The notes beneath the pieces are model-generated. The model was not told the origin of the DNA. It saw only the letters and a list, made by a program, of their open reading frames with translations, and searched no databases. DNA of 64,000 nucleotides. Origin: Methylopila sp. 73B. Its GTDB lineage: Bacteria > Pseudomonadota > Alphaproteobacteria > Rhizobiales > Methylopilaceae. The translations under genes were made by a program, and so were the position numbers. Below, in pieces: positions 8,620-15,624 of the stretch. The stretch lies in the NCBI RefSeq assembly GCF_000526315.1, contig NZ_JAFV01000001.1:2170001-2234000 (forward strand), written 5' to 3'. Each line of letters starts with the position of its first letter. Positions within the stretch are counted from its first letter, which is position 1.

Positions 8620-9099
8620 ATGTCCGACTCGACCGCTAACCGACAGCCGGAGGCATCTGCCGAGATCCTATTGGTCGCCTGTCCGATAGACGCGTCAGTG
8701 AACCGCGTCCCCCGCGCAAAACTCGACCGCAGCCCGAAATGCGGGAAGTGTCATGCCCCTCTCTTCGCGGGCAAGGTCGTCGAGCTCACCGGCGCGACCT
8801 TCGATTCGCACGCGCTCAAGAGCGACCTGCCGATCGTGATCGACTTCTGGGCGGAATGGTGCGGTCCATGCCGAACGATGACTCCCAATTTCGAGACGGC
8901 GGCGCCGCGGCTGGAGCCGCGGGTGCGGCTCGGCAAACTCGACACCGAGGCGGAGCCCGCCATCGCGGGGCGCTACGGGATTCGCAGCATTCCGAGCATA
9001 ATCATGATCAGGAAAGGCCAGGAGATGGCTCGCACATCGGGCGCGATGCCGACGTCGGCGATCGTCGAGTGGGTCGAGCAGGCGCTGAAGCGGGCCTGA
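8620..9099 (+). CDS. trxC: Thioredoxin 2 (TrxC-like)
   Basis: Cytoplasmic disulfide reductase of 159 residues. The thioredoxin active site is FWAEWCGPC (Cys81, Cys84), and the cis-proline loop follows as RSIPSII. The N-terminal extension is the TrxC zinc-binding region, with CGKC at 41-44. In typical TrxC the first half-site is also CxxC; here it reads CPID (Cys21 to Asp24), so only three of the four zinc cysteines remain. AAGGAG six bases ahead of ATG 8620 fixes the start. It lies in tandem with the DUF1931 gene 229 bp downstream; the gap 9100-9328 holds nothing recognisable. Confidence 0.87.
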   Translation: MSDSTANRQPEASAEILLVACPIDASVNRVPRAKLDRSPKCGKCHAPLFAGKVVELTGATFDSHALKSDLPIVIDFWAEWCGPCRTMTPNFETAAPRLEPRVRLGKLDTEAEPAIAGRYGIRSIPSIIMIRKGQEMARTSGAMPTSAIVEWVEQALKRA

Positions 9100-9328
9100 C
9101 GGCTCCGTTGCGCAGCTCCCGACAGTAAGGAAAGGCGGCAAGGGACCGCGCCGGGTCAACCGGCGGGCGACGCTGCAAAGCAGCATGCGTCGAGGGCGCC
9201 CCTCTGCCTGCCAGCAAATCCTTGGCGGCCCGGTCGTCGACCGGTTGGCGGCGGCCCGCCCTGACGAACGTCAAGGCCAAGCCTGCAGATAGCGTGCATG
9301 TTTGGCCGTTCAGCAGGGGAGGCGCGCA

Positions 9329-9772
9329 ATAGCGACCATTCATCGGCTAGAGAAGATGTTTCGGCGGGCGGGCGATCTCGATCTCGACAAGAGCGATCTC
9401 GAACGGCTCGAGAATTTCGTTCGTCGGAAGGTCCAGGACCTTGTCGTCCGTGGCGAGGCGAACGCCAAGGCTAACAGCCGCGACGTGGTCGAGCCTTGGG
9501 ATCTTCCAATCACCAAGGGGCTCCAAGAGACGATCCATCGGTTCCGGCTGATCAACGCGGAGCTGCAGCTCACGGATTACCTGGGCGGGCTTATAGGGTC
9601 GCCGCCAAGCGATCTGGCGATCGGCGACGAAACCCAGGCACGGTTCTTCGAAATCGCCGGAGGACTGTGCCTCGCCCTCGCGGAAACCTTCAAGATCAAA
9701 GACCAGGATCTGAACAATCCGACGACGAAGGATTGGGAACGGGCGTACCGCCTGTTCGACCTGCTGCTCTAG
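9329..9772 (+). CDS. DUF1931 family histone-fold protein, apparent ATA start
   Basis: 147-residue protein matching the DUF1931 family almost end to end (ATIHRLEKMFRRAGDL at the start, ANSRDVVEPWDLPITKG in the middle, WERAYRLFDLLL at the end). From family knowledge, the Aquifex member has a double histone fold related to archaeal histones. A DNA-binding or packaging role is therefore possible but unproven in bacteria. Homologs start MATIHRLEKMF. Here that point reads ATA GCG ACC ATT, with GGGGAGG at 9316-9322 six bases upstream. A TTG at 9302 is in frame but would place the ribosome site inside the coding region. A short GC hairpin (9771-9787) overlaps the stop. Confidence 0.8.
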   Translation: MATIHRLEKMFRRAGDLDLDKSDLERLENFVRRKVQDLVVRGEANAKANSRDVVEPWDLPITKGLQETIHRFRLINAELQLTDYLGGLIGSPPSDLAIGDETQARFFEIAGGLCLALAETFKIKDQDLNNPTTKDWERAYRLFDLLL

Positions 9773-9959
9773 GGGCCCGTTGCCCCTGCTTCATGCAGAT
9801 CGCCCGAAAGCGCTCGCCTGCACAAGTGGATAGACACCCGTAACGAGCCGTTTCAATGCGCATGTCGCAGCATACCGGACGATAGGGCAAAGCCGGCAGA
9901 CGGCTGAATTCGCGTTCGCTCCGATGCTCTAGCGTGCAGTGGCCGCTTCGAGAGGGGCG

Positions 9960-10934
9960 TCACCCGCCTTTACCCAAACGCGGAAGCACGTCGCTGCCGA
10001 TCTCATCAAGCACCTCGGCCGCATGGCGCCGGCCATATTTGAGGTTGAGGATGACGTGATTGACGCCGGCGCCGGCGAGTTCATTCAGGAAGTCGATCAT
10101 GAAGTTGCGGCCGGCTCGAAAGCCGAGATGAATTGGCCGAGGCGGCTCGGCCGGCCCGTCGGCCAAGTCGACATAGAGCGACTGCACGAAGGGCTTGAAC
10201 ACACCAGGGGACTTGACCTCCACCGCTGCGCGCCATTTCGCGACCAGCTCCGCCTGCCGCGCGAGGTCGCGTGGATAGGTGATCCAGCCATCCGCATGCT
10301 CGGCGATCCACTCAAAGCTCTGGCGGCTCGAACCGGTGATCAGGATCGGCAGGCGAGAGACGGGCTTGGGCACAAGGTCCGCCGTTCCCATCAAGGCGCC
10401 ATAGCTCGACTGGACGCGTGGAAATTCCTCCATGAGCACCTTGCGTATCGCCGACAGGTTATCGCGAAAGAGGACGTCGCGCTGGTCCCAGTCGACTCCG
10501 AACGCCGGAAATTCAACGGGGCGATCGCCGGAAGCGACGCCGAGGACGAATCGCCCGCCTGTGAGTTGGTCGACCGATGCGGACGCCTTCGCGGTATGGA
10601 GCGGGTGGCGCAAGGGGAGAATGATCGATCCGGTCGCAAGCGCGATCGTCGAGGTTTGCGCCGCGATCCAGCTCAGCCACACCCAAGGATCGTAGATCTG
10701 GCCCAGATCTCCGAAACTCGGATCTCGCAGAGGCACGTCTCGTGTCCAGAGACCGGCAAAGCCGAGTTCCTCGGCGCGCCGGGCAAGCCGCGGCTGATCG
10801 CGCATGCTGGGCTTGTCCCGCTCGAAAGCCTCGATAGGGAAGAACAGTCCGAGCGATAGCCGGCCAGGCGAGAACATGCGCCGGAAGCCGGCGGAATCGC
10901 TGATGGACGCAGCTTTATTGGCTTTCAGCATCAT
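9960..10934 (-). CDS. Luciferase-like (LLM class) flavin-dependent oxidoreductase
   Basis: 324-residue TIM-barrel monooxygenase of the bacterial luciferase superfamily, using reduced FMN or F420-type flavin on an unknown substrate. Seen: SLGLFFPIEAF as first strand, ARRAEELGFAGLWTRDVPL, LATGSIILPLRHPLHTAKASASVDQLTGGRFVLGVASGD (the LTGGR/G-x-G block typical of the family), and LPILITGSSRQSFEWIAEHADGWITYPRDL. Start is uncertain: ATG 10934 or ATG 10877 (which would begin MFSPGRLSLG); neither has a strong ribosome site. Monocistronic. Confidence 0.82.
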   Translation of the reverse strand: MMLKANKAASISDSAGFRRMFSPGRLSLGLFFPIEAFERDKPSMRDQPRLARRAEELGFAGLWTRDVPLRDPSFGDLGQIYDPWVWLSWIAAQTSTIALATGSIILPLRHPLHTAKASASVDQLTGGRFVLGVASGDRPVEFPAFGVDWDQRDVLFRDNLSAIRKVLMEEFPRVQSSYGALMGTADLVPKPVSRLPILITGSSRQSFEWIAEHADGWITYPRDLARQAELVAKWRAAVEVKSPGVFKPFVQSLYVDLADGPAEPPRPIHLGFRAGRNFMIDFLNELAGAGVNHVILNLKYGRRHAAEVLDEIGSDVLPRLGKGG

Positions 10935-11347
10935 GACTCATTCTGGACGAGGGCCGCATCGGCGCCATGACAATCGTCAGTTGTTTAAGGACGAGAGAGG
11001 AAGCTGTGACGTCGTCCTCGAGCGAGGTCAGCAGGTTCTGGACGATCGACACGCGATAGCCGCGTGCAGGCAGCGTCGATACGGGCGTCTCTCCCGTTGA
11101 AGAAGTCAGGCGTCCCTCGACATCGGCCTCGTTCTCTTCGCTGGCGTAGTCCCGTTGCAGAGACCTCGACTATCTAGCAATCGAACGGGCCGTGCGACTA
11201 AACTCCTAACACCGCTTCTGGTCCGAGGTAGTTGAACATGCAAGCGCAGGACGCCGCCAGCAAGGATTTGCTAGCGTTCTTAGCGCTGGTAGATTTGACC
11301 GCCGGCCTTGTCGGCGTGCCACATCCTCGAAAAGGGCGGACGCCGTT
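10935..11347. other. Intergenic, no gene seen
   Basis: 413 bp without a supported gene or repeat, between the monooxygenase start and the truncated DUF4126 gene. It presumably holds the promoter of the DUF4126 fragment. Confidence 0.45.
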
Positions 11348-11521
11348 ATGGGTTTGATCGTCGCCGCGGGTCTCATCGGATTCGTCGCCGGGCTTCGCGC
11401 TATGACGGCGCCGGCCGCCGGCAGCTGGGCCGCGCATCTCGGCTGGGTCGACGTCTCCGGCTCCTGGCTCGCCTTCATGGGCTACGCATGGACGCCTTAT
11501 GTCTTCACGGCGCTGGCGCTG
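11348..11521 (+). pseudogene. DUF4126-like membrane protein, 5' fragment
   Basis: The first 58 codons read as a membrane protein of the DUF4126 type (MGLIVAAGLIGFVAGLRAMT, then LGWVDVSGSWLAFMGYAWTPY). The frame then passes without a stop into IS3-family transposase sequence. The rest of the membrane gene is not found downstream, where two IS segments lie. I infer truncation by IS insertion and deletion. Family assignment is from memory and moderate. Confidence 0.65.
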
Positions 11522-11897
11522 GAGGGGATCAAAGGCGAGCAGGTTGTCTTCGCGATGGCTCAGATCACGGCGACCCGCGGCGCCCCAAAGACCATCCGGG
11601 TCGACAACGGTCCGGAGTTCGTCTCTAAGGCGCTCGACCGCTGGGCCTACGAAAACGGCGTCACGCTCGACTTCTCGCGGCCCGGCAAGCCGACCGACAA
11701 CGCCTTGGTCGAGAGCTTCAACGGCAAGTTCCGCGCGGAGTGCCTCGACGCCCATTGGTTCTTGTCGCTGGACGACGCCCGGGCCAAGATTGAGGCGTGG
11801 CGGCGGGGGACTACAACGAGAGCCGGCCTCACACGTCCCTGGGCTGGCTGACGCCCAACGAATTTGCCTCATTGGCCGGGGTTAACCCCGGCCAATG
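11522..11897 (+). mobile_element. IS3-family OrfB 3' fragment (first IS)
   Basis: Encodes the end of an IS3-family transposase (rve/DDE domain): GAPKTIRVDNGPEF, then FSRPGKPTDNALVESFNGKFR with the final catalytic Glu, and the frameshifted tail DYNESRPHTSLGWLTPNEFAS ending at TGA 11895-11897. The break lies at WRRG, where two extra bases shift the frame (about 11809). The 5' half of the IS is absent. The element is clearly different in sequence from the IS that follows. Confidence 0.8.
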
Positions 11898-11900
11898 AGG
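11867..11900. repeat. 34-bp perfect palindrome at IS junction
   Basis: The two 17-base arms are exact reverse complements, centred on GGTTAACC. The left arm starts CCTCATTGGCC and codes for the last residues of the first transposase fragment; the right arm ends GGCCAATGAGG, just before the second IS. No U-rich tail follows, so it is a poor intrinsic terminator. It may be two copies of an IS end joined head to head. Confidence 0.8.
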
Positions 11901-11977
11901 TGGTCCTGACCCTCAGAACTGGTCCGGTTTGAGCGCGATTTTTTCGGGCATCCTGATCCCTGCAGGAGGGGGATGCC

Positions 11978-12244
11978 ATGAAACGCAAACGGTATTCGGA
12001 CGAGCAGATCGCCTTCGCCCTGAGGCAGGCTGAGAACGGCACGTTGGTCGAAGAGATCTGCCGCAAGCTCGGCGTCTCGGAGGCGACGTTCTACCGGTGG
12101 AAGAAGCAGTTCGCCGGCATGGGCGTCGTCGAGATCCGGAGGCTGAAGCAGCTCGAGGAGGAGAACGCCAAGCTGAAGCGCCTGGTCGCCGATCTCTCGC
12201 TCGACAAGTCGATGCTTCAAGACGTGCTGAGAAAAAAGTTCTGA
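11978..12244 (+). CDS. IS3-family transposase OrfA
   Basis: 88-residue DNA-binding subunit. It has an N-terminal helix-turn-helix (SDEQIAFALRQAENGTLVEEI...VSEATFYRWKK) and a leucine-rich coiled coil (RLKQLEEENAKLKRLVADL). The A-AAA-AAG heptamer at 12232-12238, just before the TGA, is the usual programmed -1 frameshift signal for producing the OrfAB fusion. OrfA looks intact. Confidence 0.9.
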   Translation: MKRKRYSDEQIAFALRQAENGTLVEEICRKLGVSEATFYRWKKQFAGMGVVEIRRLKQLEEENAKLKRLVADLSLDKSMLQDVLRKKF

Positions 12245-13031
12245 GGCCCGTCATGCGTCGCGATCTCGTTGCTCATCTTCGAGCGGCCTACGACATCAGC
12301 GAGCGGCGGGCCTGCGTCGCCACCGGCTTCGAACGGTCGTCGCAACGCTACCGGTCGAAGCGTGATCCTCAGACAGCCCTGCGGATCCGGTTGAAGGACC
12401 TGGCCGCGGTTCGAGTCCGCTACGGCTATCGCCGCCTTCACGTCCTGCTACGCCGGGAGGGCTGGGCGGTGAACCACAAGCGTGTCTACAGGCTCTACAG
12501 CGAAGAAGGGCTGTCGATCCGCACAAAGCTGCCCCGACGAAAGCGGGCCTGGCGCTACCGGATCGGACGCCCGGATATCACGGAGCCGAACGACGTCTGG
12601 GCGATGGACTTCATGTCCGACGCGCTCTTCGACGGCCGGCCGTTCCGGCTGCTGACCATCTTGGACTGCTGTTCGCGCGAGGGGCTCGCAACGGTTCCAA
12701 GAGCGAACTTCAGAGCCTTCCACGTCGTGGAGGTTCTCGACCGGCTCGCAGTCGAACGCGGGCCGAGCCGAAGACGATCAGGGTCGACAACGGACCGGAG
12801 TTCGCTGGCCGGTTGCTCGACCAGTGGGCCTACCTCAACGGCGTCGAGCTCGACTTCTCAAGGCCTGGAACGCCGACCGACAACGCCTTCATCGAAGCGT
12901 TTAACGCCCGCATCCGGGCCGAATGCCTCAACGCAAGCTGGTTCCTGTCGCTACCCGACGCCCGTGACCGGATCGAAGCCTGGAGGATCGACTACAACAC
13001 CGAACGACCCCACTCGGCCTTGGGCACTTGA
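12239..13031 (+). pseudogene. IS3-family transposase OrfB, frameshifted
   Basis: Read by -1 frameshift from OrfA: VLRPVMRRDLVAHLRAAYDISERRACVATG, then HTH_21-like RVRYGYRRLHVLL and the integrase core with EPNDVWAMDFMSDAL (first Asp). At about 12765 the frame breaks (IRVDNGPEF is only readable in another frame). It continues as FSRPGTPTDNAFIEAFNARIRAECL and meets an early stop after HSALGT. A further indel hides the usual LTPNAF tail. The transposase should be inactive. Confidence 0.85.
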
Positions 13032-13157
13032 CGCCCAACGCCTTCGCTCACCAAGCTCAATACGCCCGAAAGGTCGCATCCTGCCCGGACCAGAGTCCGG
13101 GGCAAGACCAGAGGCCCGGAGTCTCACATTCAGACCGGATACAAATCCGGGGGACCC

Positions 13158-13642
13158 TCACTGGCCATCCATCGCCCTGCCAATCCGGTCGAATTCCAGG
13201 AAGTAGCAGAACAGGGAGAAAAGCATGGCGAGCAGCAGCGCTCCGCGCGCCGCCATGCCGAAGACCTCCGGCGAGCTCGTGAGCGCGGGAGTTGCCTAAA
13301 CGAGACAAGTGAAAAGAACGCTGCGGCGAAGACAAAACTCAGACGATTCAGAAATAGGAACGCGTGGGTCAGGAGAATGTTTTTCGGCATGATAGGCATC
13401 GGCGCCCAACGCAGGCGAGACCAGTAGGCCGCGTGAAAGACCGTCAACGCCGCCGCCATCCCGATTACGCGGTGCGGCGGCAACTCGACGGCGCGTCCGA
13501 GACTGTCGGCGATCGCGACGAAAGCCGGCAACGCTAGATACACCAGCGCGCACACGGCGGCGGTCTGAATGGCGAACAGCGAGCAGAACCGTCGCGCAGT
13601 CCGCTCCGCGGGCGTGGCATAGCCTTCGATCGGTCCTGTCAT
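13158..13642 (-). pseudogene. Small membrane protein, frameshifted, cut by IS end
   Basis: Starts ATG 13642 (GGGAG upstream) and encodes about four hydrophobic segments (AVCALVYLALPAFVAIA, RVIGMAAALTVFHAAYW, FVFAAAFFSLVS). At about 13300 the frame changes. The other frame continues plausibly as EVFGMAARGALLLAMLFSLFCYFLEF and stops at TGA 13160-13158, which lies in the IS end. So the gene carries one indel, and its 3' end is set by the insertion. The family is unknown. Confidence 0.6.
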
Positions 13643-13679
13643 TCCGACTCCCGGCTTGAGCGAGCCAGAAGCGAGCGTC

Positions 13680-13817
13680 TCATCTCGCAGCGAGTTCGGC
13701 GACGGAGAATGCGGCGATTTCCGCGCCGTCGGCTCGATGGATGCAGGCGGCGCCCACGTTGCTGTTGTTGGAGCTCAAAGCCGTCATCACGTCGCGGAAG
13801 GTCAGCCCGAAGGCCAT
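13680..13817 (-). CDS. Possible small protein (45 aa)
   Basis: ATG 13817 opens MAFGLTFRDVMTALSSNNSN and ends TGA 13680, 37 bp ahead of the membrane gene. The composition is protein-like. A second frame starts at ATG 13836 behind AAGGAG but gives an arginine-rich product. One of the two may be a decayed gene. No family recognised. Confidence 0.3.
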   Translation of the reverse strand: MAFGLTFRDVMTALSSNNSNVGAACIHRADGAEIAAFSVAELAAR

Positions 13818-13846
13818 CAGCCGCGCCGAGCGTCATGGATATCTCC

Positions 13847-15235
13847 TTACTGCAGTAAGAAGGGTCCGTGGCCGACGCGTGCGCCATTGGCGACGACGAG
13901 CATGTCCGCAATTGAAGTCAGCTTTTCGCGCGGCTTGCCGTTCTCGCTGCCGATCTGCCGCTCGGCGGCGTCGATCCTCTTCCAGCCGTTGAAATCGACG
14001 GCGTGCGTTTTTCGTTTCTCGAGCAGCGACGCCAGCGCCCGTCGGCCGACCTTGCCAGGGGAAGGGCGTACAATGTCGGCTAGAAGGCTCTCGATCGTTT
14101 CGAGGCTGCAAGCGCGGTTTACGCCGATGACGCCGGAGGGCCCACGCTTGATCCAGCCCGCGACATAGACGCCTGGAACAGGCGCGCCGGTTTCCAGCAC
14201 GCGGCCACGGTCATGCGGAATCGCGCCGGAGCGCGCGTCGAATGGCAGCCCCTCGGTCATCACGCCCCTGTACCCGACGCTCCGGAACACAGCGGCGGCG
14301 GCGATCGCAGCGGTTTCCCCGGTGGGAGTCGCGACCTGCGCAAACGGTTCGCCCGTCAGGCTGCAGCGCTCGAAGATCACGCTCTCGACGCGTCCTTGGC
14401 CCTCGATCGCGGCGGGATTTAAGTTGAACCGCAGATGAATCGTTTTTCGCTTCTGCCCGGCCGCTCGCGCCTGAAACGTTTTGAGAATCTTGAAACTTTG
14501 CGCCGCACTCTGCCCTCGTGGATCGCTCAGCTCCGCCTCACATGCCGCGCCAAGCACGAGATCTGCAGGTTCGAGCGCTACCTCGGCTTCTGTGAGGAGG
14601 CCGAGCTCCCGTAACTCCTTCGCGGTCCATTTCGCCTGCGCGGGACCCCGCCTGCCGACGAGATGAATGTCGCGGATATGGCTCTCCGCCAGGGCCTCAA
14701 GTGCGTGGGCGCTAATGTCCGTCTGACGCAGTTCGTCGGCGGATTTGGACAGAAGACGACAGACGTCGATCGCGACGTTGCCCTGGCCAAGGATTACCGC
14801 GGCGTCGCCGGACAGATCGAACGTCCGATCGCGAAAATCGGGATGCCCGTTGTACCATGCGACAAATTCCGTCGCCGACCAGCTTCCGGCCAGATCCTCG
14901 CCGGGAACGCCGAGCTTCCGATCGGCCGATGCGCCGCTGGCGACGACGACGGCGTCGTAGAGCTCTCGAAGCTCGTCGACCGCCACGTCGCTGCCGAGCG
15001 TCACGTTGCCGAAGAAGGCGAAGCGTTCGTGGCTCGCGATCTCGGTGAAATTCTGGCAGACCTGCTTGAGCTTGGGATGGTCCGGCGCGACCCCGAACCT
15101 CACGAGGCCGAACGGCGTCGGCAGGCGCTCGATAAGATCGACTTCCGCGCCTGCGGCGAGCAACGCCTCTGCGGCGTAGAAGCCGCTCGGACCACTGCCG
15201 ACGACAGCGACCTTCAGTGGTCCAGACGGGTTCAT
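13847..15235 (-). CDS. fprA: Ferredoxin-NADP+ reductase (FprA/adrenodoxin reductase type)
   Basis: 462-residue flavoprotein moving electrons between NADP(H) and ferredoxin. Seen: FAD-binding VAVVGSGPSGFYAAEALL at the N-terminus, the class-specific PTPFGLVRFGVAPDHPKLKQV, the NADP-binding ILGQGNVAIDVCRLL, and the C-terminal IKRGPSGVIGVNR. I start at ATG 15235, preceded by GAGGAGG; the longer frame adds 40 residues overlapping the ferredoxin gene. It lies 11 bp after the ferredoxin gene stop and in one operon with it and the molybdopterin enzyme. Confidence 0.9.
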   Translation of the reverse strand: MNPSGPLKVAVVGSGPSGFYAAEALLAAGAEVDLIERLPTPFGLVRFGVAPDHPKLKQVCQNFTEIASHERFAFFGNVTLGSDVAVDELRELYDAVVVASGASADRKLGVPGEDLAGSWSATEFVAWYNGHPDFRDRTFDLSGDAAVILGQGNVAIDVCRLLSKSADELRQTDISAHALEALAESHIRDIHLVGRRGPAQAKWTAKELRELGLLTEAEVALEPADLVLGAACEAELSDPRGQSAAQSFKILKTFQARAAGQKRKTIHLRFNLNPAAIEGQGRVESVIFERCSLTGEPFAQVATPTGETAAIAAAAVFRSVGYRGVMTEGLPFDARSGAIPHDRGRVLETGAPVPGVYVAGWIKRGPSGVIGVNRACSLETIESLLADIVRPSPGKVGRRALASLLEKRKTHAVDFNGWKRIDAAERQIGSENGKPREKLTSIADMLVVANGARVGHGPFLLQ

Positions 15236-15246
15236 GCGCGGCCTCC

Positions 15247-15555
15247 TCAGTTCAGTCCAAGCTCGCTTCGGCGGGCTTCCGCCGACGGGAGCGGCGCTTG
15301 TTTCGACCGGATGATCGGAAGGTCGCTTGCTCTCGTCGCGTTGATCTTGATCCACTCCTCCTCGTCACCGGAGAGGTCGAACTCTTCCTTGATCGCGCCG
15401 ACGGGACAGGCCGGAATGCACGCGCTGCAGTCCACGCAGACATCGGGATCGATGTAGAGCCGCTCCTCGTCGCCGTGGAAGCAGGCGACCGGGCACACGG
15501 TTACGCAATCGGTAAAGCGGCAGGCCTGGCAGTTGGCGGTGATGACGTGGGTCAT
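15247..15555 (-). CDS. fdxA: 7Fe ferredoxin [3Fe-4S][4Fe-4S]
   Basis: 102-residue electron carrier. The cysteine pattern fits FdxA-type ferredoxins: Cys9, Cys17 and Cys50 for the 3Fe cluster and Cys21, Cys40, Cys43 and Cys46 for the 4Fe cluster (NCQACRFTDCVTVCPV and CVDCSACIPACP). The acidic C-terminal tail is typical. Its place between the molybdopterin oxidoreductase and FprA suggests it shuttles electrons between them. Confidence 0.92.
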   Translation of the reverse strand: MTHVITANCQACRFTDCVTVCPVACFHGDEERLYIDPDVCVDCSACIPACPVGAIKEEFDLSGDEEEWIKINATRASDLPIIRSKQAPLPSAEARRSELGLN

Positions 15556-15624
15556 TCTGGCATCCTGATGGGCATCGATCGCGTTCGGCCTCGGCGCGCC
15601 TGGCGACGCGCCGAGGCGTAGGCC

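Larger units (their letters stand above)
11907..13160 (+). mobile_element. IS3-family insertion sequence, about 1.25 kb, inactivated
   Basis: Contains orfA and a frameshifted orfB. Proposed ends: TGACCCTCAGAAC at 11907 and the inverted TGAGGGTCCCCC at 13160. These match only partly (TGA at the tip, TCCGGTTTGA against TCCGGTCTGA inside), so the limits are approximate. Length and two-ORF organisation with a slippery heptamer fit the IS3 family, IS407-like group. The right end supplies the stop codon of the neighbouring membrane gene. A shortened copy lies at 58011-58223. Confidence 0.7.

Noticed and set aside
9771-9787. GC hairpin AGGGGC/GCCCCT at the DUF1931 stop as a terminator
   Set aside because: Short stem and no T-run downstream; mentioned only in the gene entry.
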